Part shown: in pieces, positions 35,721 to 48,100 of the stretch | Position numbering within the stretch: the stretch's first letter is position 1 | Layout of the letters: the number at the start of each line of letters is the position of its first letter | Assembly: GCA_024349245.1 (NCBI GenBank) | Contig: JALDNG010000019.1 | Span: forward strand, 2,709,001-2,773,000 | Direction: 5' to 3' | DNA: 64,000 bases | Source of the DNA: Neodontobutis hainanensis | Taxonomy: Eukaryota > Chordata > Actinopteri > Gobiiformes > Odontobutidae | Notes under the pieces: generated by a model | Told to the model about the DNA's origin: nothing | Databases searched by the model: none | What the model saw: the letters and a program-made list of their open reading frames with translations, nothing else | Position numbers and translations under genes: made by a program

Positions 35721-37799
35721 AGGCCAATGAGAGTCCATTATGTCTGCCTCGAAAAACATCTTGAACGTCACCAATATTTATCGGCATTTTCTTTGCTTGC
35801 CGTTTCTGTTTCTGTGGAAAGGTAGCCAGTGCTTGAATAGACTTCCTATCTATTATCAGCAGCCAATTATTCAGTGCAAGACCCACTGCCAATGGGAGTC
35901 TCATTTATTAGAGCGTGAGCATGTAATTGGGCAATAACCTCCCAAATGAGCCGATCATGATTTCAGTTACAAGATGCCAAAAGAAGATTCAACAGTTTTC
36001 TTAAAATACACTACAGAACTACTTTGTATTCATTTTGCAAATGAGTTATTTTAGTATAGTTGTCTTCAGAGTTCTTCAAGATTAAGATAATTCCATAATG
36101 CAGGAGTCTGTCTATCTCCGTCCCATCAGGAAAGCCAAAAATGGGTCAATTTGTGCCAGCAGAGAATGAGCTGGACCTGCATACCGAACTAGTTGTAGCA
36201 GAAGTAAACTCCCAGGACTCCCAACTTGTTCTGTTCAATTTCTTATTTTGTGAAGCAGTGGCTGCACTTAACTTTTGTGACTTGAAAACTACTCCAGACT
36301 TCCACTGCACTCCTTTCCTCAGGCTGAACTCGTAAGAAAAGCTGCACCATTTAATAGTGCAGCCCATTGTGTTCCATACGTATCCTATAATGAACCACAG
36401 CCTCGTATATATGTCACACTGATGCTAAAGCTACAGTATATCTTACGGATGCACTGTGCAGACTGCAGCGATAATACGAACAAGGAATAGTGGTATAAAC
36501 TGAAAAGGGAACCGGACACATACAAAGGCAGAGTAAACAAGGGAGCTTTGGGACGGGACGAGTTGCTTTCCCAGCAGAGAAAATCAATGTTTATAATGAT
36601 GGAATGTGTTTCGTTTATCGCAGCGGCACAAGCTAAGAAGATACACAAACCCGAGATGGCCCTAAGATTAGTTTTTGATTCGACTGAGTGTGAACGCAGA
36701 GCAGAAAGAGAAAACAATTCAGAGAAGGCCAAAGCAATGAAACTGAGGTTCACCACAGTAACATTCACATGGTGTAATAAAATATAGAAATGTTATAAAA
36801 GAGCTAATTAATGCTATTTAAAGCAACTGTTTTTTTTTTTTATATAATCAATTAAATAGTGACTAAACCACTGACTGCGCCACTTTGTAAATCTCAGTAA
36901 CAGAGAACAACTTTCTATACGTCTCATTAATACAGTATACTGTCAGGAGCTCAGCCTTTCACTATTGTTTATTGCGTTGTCTTTCTTGTTGAAAAAACGT
37001 TACAAAAGGACAGGTACTTTAAATGAATACCTCTTCAGTTTTATCCAACCAGAGCAGCTCCATGTTTCCGTGTCAGAGCTGTTACATCACTGGACACGAG
37101 CCGGTAAAGCCAGGGTTCGGACTGTCAATACTTGGATTGGAGCAGTGGTGTCTACATATGTACAATAACTCTGAGAGTGTAAAAGCAAATATCAGTCTTA
37201 AAACCATCCTCCCCCCAGTCCCATTGTTGTAATAAACGCCAAAGCTGACAAAACAAATTCCACCTCTGTAGTGCGCCTGCTCCTCGTTGACAAACTCTGT
37301 CAGAACAGCTGACAGAGACAAATCTAGTGCACAATGTAGTGATGGATATAAACATTCGGCAGTCCCCACTCGTCTTCATAATTGTGTTCCATCTTTCATG
37401 TGGTCCGTCCCTCTCACCTCCCACACTTGACAGCGCTGCTTATGTTCTTCAGAAATGCTGTCAGGCCTCACAATCCCATGATTCTGAGGCTGTCTGCTCA
37501 CGACTGAACAATGCGAGTGCTTTACGCTCTGTATCCAAACAGAAGACATAAGGATCTGAGATCGGGAGAGTTCTCAGTGGGCCGGCCCGGTCTGTGTAGT
37601 GGTAACTCGACAGTGCCGTCAGGGAATTAAACAAATGCTTGTTCTGTGCAGCCTCATGGGCTTTATTTATGGAAACTGTGTTAGGGGTATGTTTGTAACG
37701 CGTTCAGTCCATGAGTCCTTTCCTCGCACGCGCTCAGCACTTGGCACGTGTTAAACTTGGAAAGCTGAGCAGTGATTAGTTTAGAAAATGTTTTTTTGG

Positions 37800-37905
37800 G
37801 AGCTAGTAGACAGGAAACAAGTGAGAGTGAGGGGAATGACATCGACCTGAGCGGGAGTCAAACCCGGGTCTCCTGAGTAGGATCTATCAGGTGAGCCATG
37901 GCTGA
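37800..37905 (-). mobile_element. tRNA-derived SINE head, distinct family
   Basis: On the minus strand the order is box A-like TGGCTCACCTGATAG, then CCTACTCAGGAGACCCGG, then box B-like GGTTTGACTCC, then GCTCAGGTCGATGTCATTCCCC and GTTTCCTGTCTACTAGCTCC. The spacing matches an RNA polymerase III tRNA-type promoter. The sequence differs from the SINEs at 19, 41, 52 and 58 kb. The 3' body is short or lost, with no clear tail. Confidence 0.65.
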
Positions 37906-39310
37906 CTCTTCTAAAGCCTTGGTTCCATTGGATCAGTACGGTACAGGTCGGGTCAACATAGGGACAGTCCCAATACCAAAAGGGGTCTGAAGCAAAGGGT
38001 TAGGGTTTCTGGTCCTGTGAGTGGTCCACTTTCAAAAAGGTGGAGCTAAACACTGTAAACCTCCGATTACAAAATTATATAGTAAAAACAAGAAGCTAAA
38101 GAACAGACAAACAATTTTTTTGAATTCGTAGAAGTAGTAACAATGGTAAAAAGTAATGTGTTTATGCCTATTACCTTCCCTTCTTCAGACATTTTATTTT
38201 CTGCTTGTACTTGATAGTTATATTTTTCTGTCTTCTATCCACCATTGTTTACTTATAAACAGTTAAGCGTTAATTAAAAAGTTACTAAAGGTGCAAATTA
38301 ATTTTAAGCATAATGAGCTGCATTGTGGGTTAAAGTAAACCTTGAAAACAAAGCTTTTGTGTTTAAAGCATTGCGTCTATCGTGGCTTCATTCATAACGA
38401 CTGAAACAAAAGCAAGTGCATCAGAACATTTCTTTTTGGTGAACAGAGAACATTTGATAAGCAGCTTTTTCACAGCGCGATTAGGAAGGAATAAAATAAG
38501 CATGTTTTCTTCAAATAGATTTACAGCAGCGAGGAAATCGCTGACTCCATTACTTCACAGTCTCTGCTTCGGGTCAATTAATGTCTCATTAAAATAAACT
38601 TAATTAGAAACTTACACTAATTTTGCTTTTACATACATTTAGAAGTCAGGCTGAAAGCAGTTGAATAAACCTTTTCATCTGTTTCAATCACAAAGTAATA
38701 TAAGGTTAAAGAGAGGACGGACTGGAGAAAAGCCAAGGACAGATGTGAAAACGGAGACGAGGCTTTGAGGCTAAATGCTTCAAAAAGTGAGAGATAAGAG
38801 AAAGCACTCTGAAGCTTTGTGGTGAGTAAATGTGAGCACTGATAGGTCAAAGCGACAGGCCTGTGGGGAAAAAGACACACACGACCAAAGTCAACACGGC
38901 TATTACTATTTCATCAGAGCCCAAAGGACAACTGACAAAAGACTGCAGGTCAGAGAGGGGCCTCTTTGAACAATGTTTGCACAAAACTACTGTAAGTAAA
39001 TGATAGATATCCAGGGACTCACAAGTTACAGGCTGTCGTTTTGGGAGGATGTGACCCAGTTCATGACTTTTCAAAGGAGTAGTGTTTGGTTAGAACTTGT
39101 TTCACACCGGGGAACCTCTGCTTGAAGGTTTATGACTTTAAAGTTTCAACAGAATCCAATTGTGGTGTCCAAAAAAAAGCTAATGATATAATGTAGTTAG
39201 GACTTGTATTATAATACCATCGCAGAAGGGTGTCATGATTCTGAATCATACTTTTGATTAAATATTTACTTATGTTATGTCCACGCTGGTAGGACTTGAT
39301 CCAGGGGGAC

Positions 39311-39333
39311 TGATGATGATGATGATGATGATG
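39311..39333 (+). repeat. (ATG)n microsatellite
   Basis: Seven to eight uninterrupted TGA/ATG trinucleotide units. They read as a Met run in one frame, which is an artefact of the repeat. Confidence 0.9.
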
Positions 39334-39764
39334 GCTTCTTTAATGGAGGTCGGAAACTGTTTTTTTTCCCTCTGCACTGTTCAAAACAGAAACACCTCCC
39401 AGTTTACTGTCAGAACACTGTCCTCTTGTAAAAGAAAAAATGCAGCAGAATCTTTAAGTTTTTGGGGCAAATTGCAGATGGAGATGCATCTGGTGAGCGA
39501 CAGCATCAGTTTCAACATGCCAACAACTGCACATATGGAGCTTAAATCTTTGATAGTCCATGTGGAAACAGCAACTGTATCAACTTTTGCTGTTAACCAA
39601 AAAACAAAAGTCAACTCAAATGTTTCACAGACGTCAAAAGTTAATGTACAAATAATCAACAAAAAAAAGCAAAATGCAAAATTAATATAAACACTTCAAA
39701 TCAGAAACAGCGGTCATAGTAGCTGTGGTCTTTTTTGGGCGACAAGTTCCATTGAAACACATCA

Positions 39765-40085
39765 AAGCAACATGAAAGACAACACTAAAAGCAACAAAAG
39801 GAATATCAGAGCAACACTTAAAAAGACCAAAACTACATTAGAAAGATCAAAGCAAGATTAAACACGAACAAAACACAACATAAAATAACACTAAAGGGGT
39901 CCAATAAACTCTAAAAAAGAATATAGAAGGATCACAAATGATCAACATTAAAACAAACAAACAAAAGAAACAAAACATGAACAAAAACACCACTTACCAG
40001 GAACAAAGCAACAATAACAGAGACCACAACAAAACAAAGCAACACAAAAGGAAGCTAAAGAACAACAGAGATTAATCAACCCTCA
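39765..40085 (+). repeat. A/C-rich degenerate repeat tract
   Basis: A ~320-bp stretch with almost no T on the plus strand. It is built of loosely repeated AAAGCAACA, AACACTAAAA and AAAGACCA words. It looks like a decayed simple-sequence array. On the transcribed strand it is U/G-rich. Confidence 0.65.
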
Positions 40086-40555
40086 AAATTAGGCAAAAAA
40101 AAAAAAAGAGTTTAACTTCGGGGAAGGGCTGAGATGAAGCATAATGGATGGTCTCGTAAACATTTTAATAAACTGCTCGTTGTAGCTGTTGTGTCTGTGG
40201 TTTCAGTTTCCTGTGACCCCGAATAAGGACAAACCGTAGACAATAAATAACTGACTCAATATGATCGAAAAACACCAAAGGATGAAGACATGTGACAAAA
40301 ATAAAATGTCAAACAGGACGTGGAAGCATAAAGGTTGAGTGCGTTTTGTGATCCCGATGGAGCTTTGTGACTCGTCTTAAGAGCACACCTCTGACGTACA
40401 GTCTAGTGTTTGTGTGCTTCGTGGCAGTGATTGATTGTCCGCGGTCCCTGCTTGAATATGTCGAGTGTTGGCGAGTGCATGTGCGCTGCCGTACGTGCGA
40501 ATGTCACTGCCCGCCCGTATCCTTCGGTGACTCTGAGAAGGTGCTGAAGCAGGGA

Positions 40556-40724
<169 letters not shown>

Positions 40725-40785
40725 TTGAAGAGAAACAAACAGGAGAACAATCTCACCATCTAAAACCTGCTTTATTTATATAAAG

Positions 40786-41150
40786 TGGGGCGACAGTGGC
40801 TCAGTGGTAGAGCGGTCGTCTTACAACCGGAAGGTAGGTGGTTCGATTCCCGCTCTCCCCACAGTTCATACTGTCGTTGTGTCCTTGGGCCAGACACTTA
40901 ACCCACCTTGCCTCGTTTGAATGTGTAAGAATGTTCAGTGAATGAATGTGGCGATGGTCGGAGAGGCCGTAGGCGCAAAATGGCTGCCACGTCTCTGTCA
41001 GTCTGCCCTTGAGCATTTGTGGCTACAGTTGTAGCTTACCACCTCCAGTGTGTGACTGTGGAGTGAATGAATAACGGACGGCCTGTAAGCGCTTTGAGTC
41101 CCTTGGTCCCTCGGGAGAAAAGCGCAATATAAATCCAATCCATTGTTATT
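40786..41150 (+). mobile_element. tRNA-derived SINE, subfamily A (near full length)
   Basis: It starts GTGGGGCGACAGTGGCTCAG. Box A is TGGCTCAGTGGTAGA and box B is GGTTCGATTCC, in a ~70-nt tRNA-like head. The body has TTGTGTCCTTGGGCCAGACA, GGCCGTAGGCGCAAAATGGCTGCC and TGTAGCTTACCACCTCCAGTG. The tail is AAGCGCTTTGAGTCCCTTGG ... AAAGCGCAATATAAATCCAATCC, then an ATT-rich end. About 365 bp. It is followed to about 41290 by ATAGCACTTTACGGAACAG and AAAGAGTCCTTCACA, which resemble another common teleost repeat. It is a retroposon, not a tRNA gene. Confidence 0.9.
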
Positions 41151-41499
41151 ATTATATAGCACTTTACGGAACAGGGTCAAAGAGTCCTTCACATATTCCT
41201 ATAAAACACATGGAGAATAATGATAATAACACCAAATTAAAGAGAAATATCAATTAGCACAATCCAAAATAAAATCAGAAGAATTAAAGTGCAGCTTTTT
41301 CAATAGCCAAAGGTTGGAGTAAAATGATTAAATGTCTATAAAAATGTACTAAATATCTAAAGTCGGCAAGGCTGACCTTTGTCACTGATTGCATTATTAT
41401 GTATGGAGTTTTCTGGAAACAGCCAGTGTCCTCAGGATCTTGTCTCTGCCTTTTGGTTTCGTCCAATCATGACTTTCAGCCTGTCTAAGGTCATTGTTT

Positions 41500-41715
41500 T
41501 TAGATGGAAAAGGGTGGCTTGCCCTCTCCGGGTTCATCCTCAAGTGGAGGAGTTCAAGTATCATGGGGTCTTGTTTATAAGTGAAGGAAGTTCAGAGCTG
41601 GAGATCCCCAGACAGATTGGCGGAGCATCCGTGGAGATACTATTGATCGCTGTGGTGAAGAAGAAGCTGAGCCATAAGTCTCGACTCTCGAGAGCTCTTG
41701 TCCTTTAGGTCATGA
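41500..41715 (+). mobile_element. LINE reverse-transcriptase fragment
   Basis: The open frame has VEEFKYHGVLFISEG, then KKKLSHKSRLSRALVL. This fits a common fish LINE with VEEFKYLGV-type residues followed by a basic VVKKELS-type segment, near the C-terminal side of the reverse transcriptase. The nucleotide words GATGGAAAAGGGTGGCTTGC and CTCAAGTGGAGGAGTTCAAG are characteristic of that family. The clade is not assigned. Only about 215 bp survive, with small indels. No YADD catalytic motif, endonuclease or 3' tail is present. Confidence 0.7.
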
Positions 41716-44564
41716 CCCACAACTTATTAAAACAGAGATCAAAGCAGAATTACTAGAATATTTGAAATGCATCATTAAAAGATCTACAGAGGTCAAAACA
41801 ATGCAAACGTAAAGAACAAAATGGTACTAAAAATTTAAAAAAGTAACAAAAGAAAGAGAACACAACTACAGTAAAAGAGAATTGTAGATAAAAAATGAAC
41901 CCTCAATGAGCAAAAAGAGGACTATATCTATAATAGGCATAGCTTCATCCATTTGTGAAATAACAGACAATAACGTTATCGTTTTTTTTTTAAGGCTTGA
42001 GAGGGATTGGCTTGGAAACAGAAAGAGGAGTGGAACATTAGACGGAAGAGAGCGAAGGAGGTATGGAGGAATAAAACAAGCAGAAATCAATGGCAGTGAG
42101 ATGGCAGTGGAGGACGGAAAGAGGTCACCAATCAGCCGAGCCGATACTCGTGGCATAATGTATGTTTGTGAACGGGGATATGGAGTCCCAGGTCAGTGCA
42201 GACTAATAACTACTCACACTCTGGCTAATGGAGACAAAGTAAGTACACTGCTACAAAATACGTCATTAGCACACTTCAAGGGCTAATGGAGACATACTGA
42301 GGTCAATGGCAGGCTGTTTAAGAAAACATTAGAATTTCCTTTGACAATATGAACCAGAAGACTCAACCAAATTCAACCATCAGCCCCTTTATGTCAAAAA
42401 CAGACAGTGTGTTATTAGAGTGTTTCATCCAATCAGAGGATAGCACTCCTGAATACTCTGTGTGCTGTGTTCACAGGGTTAAACCATGTTGGAGCAGTTG
42501 AGATGTATTTGACTCTACACAAGTACATACTGTTGTTTATTAGCTTAGTTGATGTCAGTGGCTAATATTGCTGCAGTTAGAACCTTTTAGAAAGGAAGCA
42601 ACAACGATTGTTTGATTTGCTTCATAAATAGGGACCAGGCACTGACTGTTAGTAAGTAAGCATATTTTACAAGCATAAAACCAGAATATTGGACTGAAAA
42701 TAACTTTAACAAAGGGAAAAGTGCACACCTTATAAAACACATACAGACAAAAAGAAGTCTTGTAAAGCATTGTAGTCCTGGGATTACTTTCATTAAACAG
42801 ACCTTAGTGACCTCAAAACTGCGTTCAGCGATGCACTGTACACACAGACTCTGCCAGTACGCATCAGAACACACTCAATAAGATTAGATCTTGATTGTGC
42901 TTAAAAACAAACTTTGAGTGAACAACTTTGACCCACTGAACACAACATCGGACGCTCTTACAAATGTTTTTAGTGATAAAGACGATAACTTCTCTTGACT
43001 GACAGAGGGCTGTGTTGGTCAGGGGTGACCTTTGTCCTTTGACCTTGTCTGTCCTGTTCATCCTCACTGCTTCTCCCTCACCTCTCCCTGTGACCTCCAC
43101 CTGGTTACCTGCTGCAGATACGCCTCGTGGACGTGCACCGCCTTGTATCCTCAGCTTCCCACAACACGACACTAATAACAAGCTGTGAAGTTCTCTGCTC
43201 AAGTCCCGTACTGTTTTCTTACAGAGAGGCACAGATGGTACAAATAATGTTAATTAAGGCTCATTTCCATTTAAGCATCACATTCTTCAATTTAGGAGAA
43301 AACATAAAAATCCAAAAGTTAGTGCTTTAGAATTATTTCTATTTTAGTGCGTTATCTTTAATTTAGAAGTTTGTAAAGAAATTACACTTTCAGCCATGGT
43401 AAATGTCGACATTAAATAGTGTTCAGTGCATTCAGATATGATTGTACGACAATGGTACCTTGGATTTACATTGGAATGGTTAGTTTATATCTGCATGCAT
43501 TAAGTGTCTGGATTAGTTATAATTGAAAAGACAGAAATAAAACATGTAATTTTTGTAATCACCAGCAAAAAATCCATTAGACATTGACACTGGATATAAG
43601 AAAATATACAGTCAACGAGCAAATATTGCCTGTAACACAATTTGGGATGATTCAGAAGATCCTGCTATGACCAATGCTTTTAAAATGTTAGAAAGAAAAA
43701 GAAAAAAAAAACTAACTTAATTGAGTGATTTTGGTTTTCCCAAACCAGAAACTTGTCCGGACTCTATTCCTCACCTTTGAGGTTCACAGACCCTGACACT
43801 GTCGAATCATAGCCTAGACAAACTTGCCATCTCTTACTTAGGTGTCAGACTTCTGGTTGTGGCCATTATCAAACAGAATTCTTGACAACTCAAGGCCTGT
43901 GTTTAATAAAATGATTATATGAAAAAGAAAATCATTCGAAAAATGTTGGAATGTGAATGTCTGGAAATCATATTTGTTTGTCAAAACAAAAAGTGTCTCT
44001 TGCTGACACTAATGAAAGACTCAACATTATCATTCATAATCTAACTTACTTTTGTTCCCTCTCATAGCTCTTAATGTCATTTGCCATTCCTACATTACAC
44101 CAGAACTCTGCGTACTGTGAGTAAATATTACTATCACAAAGCAAAACCTTTAATATTAAAAAATGTCATCCTGAGTCTCTCAAGTGTCTGTTTTAATCCT
44201 GTTATTTCCCAGTCTCTAGTAAATTGCATTCTTTATCTTGTTTGCACACACACAGCACATGTTTAAAACCAACATACATTATGCACCCTGCACAAAGCAA
44301 CGTTTTGTATTCATCTTTTTGCATCATTTTCTTTGAACTAAAAGCCAAAGATGTATTCAGCACCATGTTTCATCACTTAAGCTTCTTTCAGTGCTCCCCC
44401 AAAAAAACAGCTGAACAGAGCAGAGAGTGGGAGGGAGTAAGAAAACACACGCATGTATCATCTCGGTCCCCTCACAACAACCTTATCGACAATATTTTAT
44501 GTATTTATTTATTTATTTAATCACATTTTCGTGGAATAATCCCTTGGGATGAATCATCTCATTT

Positions 44565-44720
44565 TTGAGGGGTCCTCATTCACTCGGGACACTTTAGAGT
44601 TGCCAGTTAACCTGTACATGCATGTGTTTGGTGGGAGGAAGCCGGAGTACCCGGAGAGAACCCACAGTAACACGCGGAGGACATGCAGACTCCTCACAGA
44701 AAGACCAAGAATGTTCGAGT
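44565..44720 (+). repeat. Teleost interspersed repeat, 3' part
   Basis: GACACTTTAGAGTTGCCAGTTAACCTGTACATGCATGTG, then GGGAGGAAGCCGGAGTACCC and GAGGACATGCAGACTCCTCACAGAAAG, match a very abundant fish repeat recognised from memory. It is better preserved than the copies at 20200 and 35560. The 5' part with GGAGCCTATCCCAGC is missing. Confidence 0.7.
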
Positions 44721-45083
44721 CGACCGGGTTTTTTGAATCTCACATGCAGATTAGTAAGTGTAAATATTTTCTTGTATTAGTTTTTGTGATTTGTTAATCA
44801 AAAATGACAACACTACCTCTTCGATCTACTAGCAGTAGATCGATAAAAAAATCTACTTAAGCCTTAAAAAAGGCTGAAATTGGTTGCAATCTAAAATCAG
44901 TAGAAATTAAATGTTTTTTACAGCAAAGTTTGTTTGGATTGTAATGAATGCTGAATGCTTTAAGACAGGATCTTGTTTTAACAAGAATATCTTACTAACA
45001 ACTTGAGATGGTACAGTAGTCTTTTCCAGTAGAAAATGTGTTAAAACTCCCAAAATGTCACCAGCAAATGGTTCATGTTTGTC

Positions 45084-45108
45084 TTTTTTTTTTTTTTTTT
45101 TTTTTTTT
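45084..45108 (+). repeat. Poly-T tract
   Basis: A run of about 25 T, read as a lysine run in a minus-strand frame at 44907-45119. That frame is an artefact. Confidence 0.85.
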
Positions 45109-48100
45109 AATGAATACATAAATGAAAATGTAACGCTCTTAAAGTGAAATGGAGACTGCTGCAGTGTTAACCTTTTTGGTTTTCTAATTACTTTTCTACA
45201 AATGTGTTCTGGCTACAAAACCAATCTTGCCTTTAAAAAGCAGATTATAAATGTTCAGACAAGCAAAACTAACATTGCTTTTTATTCACTAAACATAATG
45301 AGGTCTCACCTGAACGTTATAAGCAATAACTGTGGCCTCAAAACTAAACAACACAGAAGTTTCCTATTCATCCCCATCTTAGTCAGTTCCCCTTCACAGA
45401 GTGGGAATCTGAGTGGTGCAGCGAACAGTAGGAGCCGAGAGGAGAAAGGCCACAGACAGAGGAGGATATTATTAGGAGGCAGAGAATAAACGCTGTATGG
45501 GGCGTCAGCTTCTGACTGTGCCTCTGAAACAACAGAGCTTACACAGTTTAGGTTTTCACACATAAACAGTTCACACAGCAGGTTAACCACAGAGAGGACT
45601 GCATGCCAATAGAAAAACCAATACAACGGGGCAGTTTCTATGACGGCCAACACACAAATACTGTCTGAGAGTTTATTTTAAGTGATGTGCGTTTACATGG
45701 ACACGCTGAACCGGTGAAAACATGCTAGTATGTCTGATGAATAACTGGAAAACTAACTACATTACATAGTGGCCATCTTTGTTCATTCTTGACTGGTCCC
45801 TGGGATTTTCTGGAGATGGAACAACGGGACACAATTGGAAAAGCATACAACCAATCACAATTCAGGAGACAGTACCAACATTTGCAGAGACCAAAGCAAT
45901 GCAATAAACAACCAATCAGAAAAAACCCTATTTTAGATGAACACTTATGATTGGTCAGGTCGTACTGAGCTTGGTGTTTGCTAATCTTGGCATAACTCGA
46001 GGTTTTCCATTGTGCTTTTCATTTGTCGTTTCATCCAACGCCTTAATCATCTTGTTTAAGCAGATTTATATTTTTGCTTGCTAATGTTATTTAAAACATT
46101 TACTGTTGTCCTGTTAACTTGTACTTTTCAGCTTGGACCAACACAATTTGACAGGTTAATTGAATCGAAGTATGAGGCTATCTAACTTGTCATTCTCTAC
46201 AGTAAATCGTTTCCCTTTCCTCACATGGCACTAATTCTCTTTTGGATTACAGCGAGCTTAGTCTCCCACAGCAGCAGCAAGAAACCCAATCAATATTTTA
46301 TTAAAGTGACATTATGACTGTTTCGGAGATAAAGTAATCATAAATTAAAGCACATTAAACCCCAGCAAGAATGAAGACGAAATCCAAGTGGCCCTCAACT
46401 GCTACTTGAGAAAAGACAGAACTCTATTTTGCAAGACATTTATAAAACCATCTTGAAATTGGATCAGGTCATGTGTGTGTATCTCTGTGGGTTGTAATTG
46501 TCTGGAATCCAGCAGCTCCATAATGAACGGCTGATGGGAGACTAATAAATGACTAACAGCTGCATGCAATGTCAACACTGAAAGATGGGAGAGAAAATTG
46601 GGATAAAAGTGAACAAAGACAATGTTTTATTGTGACATTTCTGGATTTGAAAGATCCATAATTCATAAAAAGACCAGATGAGTCACAACACATGTCACTG
46701 TAAAGTCAATTTATCTGCATCGGCCACATAGAGACTCGAACATCTGTGTGAGTCTGAACAAATACTCCTCTAAGTGGGAAATGGACTTGTACCGGAAAGT
46801 TTTTTTTAGGACAAATGTGTTGTAAGACGTGACTCGGCAAGAAAAAGAGGGATAAACAACAAGTGAGAGACAATGAATGATGAATGAAGGCAGACTGCTA
46901 CGGCTGAAACAAGAATGCAATATTTAAGATGTGATGATTTTAGCAAGGGACTATTGAGATTCAGGATGGATGTGGGATTTAGTTTTATAAATCAAGTATC
47001 TTTGTACTGCTTTGAGAAAGAACTCGATAGGAAGGTTTTTACAACACCAGGAAAAGGTTTGGGAATAGTACTAGGGCTAAGTCAACAGACTGGATTTATA
47101 TGAGAAATGTGCTTAAAGTGCCTAGCTAGGTAGAAGTGTTTTTTCTCCGTTAAGACAGTTGGAAGTGACATTCTCCGACTCCGAATGTATTCATTGCACA
47201 ACGCTCTTCACTTTTAACTCATCTGTGACAGATCTGATTTCTAGTCCGTCCAAACCAATCATAGACATCACTGCAAAGATAACTTAACTCCAATCCTTGT
47301 CTCAAGGCTAAATATCTGCCGTTGCGTGTTACGTTTGCAGTACGAGCCTTTATAAACCTGTCTCCACGGAAGTACAGACAGACTTAAATGTGCCAATACA
47401 ATCTCCATGTCCAGTATTGATGGTGAGTAAACTTCTCTTTCTTTTTACTCTTTACATCCTTTTAACCTATAGCTTGCAGTCATGATTTGGATGATGCAAG
47501 TAAATCAAATGGAGGGCAGGAAGTAAACAGCAGGTACAACAGAGACAGAGAAAAGCCTGTATATTACCAGCTTCTATGTTGTTTCAAGACAAGATCACCA
47601 CGTGTGTTGGATGTGATCCCCACTTGGTTGGGTCCAGTCTAAGGTAAGTTTTTTTGTCTGGTAACAAAATTAATTTGACTGGACACTGCAGGTTTCATGA
47701 AGAGAAAAAAAAACTGAACTGGATACAGGACTAAACTCAGCTGGATCAAACTGGATTTATCTAATCAATAGGTCAAGTAGAACCAAATGACAAACACAAA
47801 TAAGGCTGTGTCTCACCACAGTTCAATAAGTGAAGGAAAACGTAATGTAGTAAAATAAAAAAGGCCTTAAAACATTTTAAATGATTCAAACTTTACTTTT
47901 TTGCATTTGTCAATTTTAGAAAAACAAACTTTACAACACCAAAGAAGACAGTGGACGGGCCTATTAGTTTTGTTACTTCCTGTACCACTGCCCAGGAGGG
48001 TCAAACATATCAGAGTAGACAAACTAAGAACATTCATGTTTCATGTTTTATGTACAGTCCCTAAATTAACTCTTGAGTCTAAATTGATTCTTCAAGTGGA

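Noticed and set aside
40791..40861. Possible functional tRNA gene
   Set aside because: It has box A and box B but is followed by a SINE body and tail shared with the copy at 58371, so it is a tRNA-derived retroposon head.
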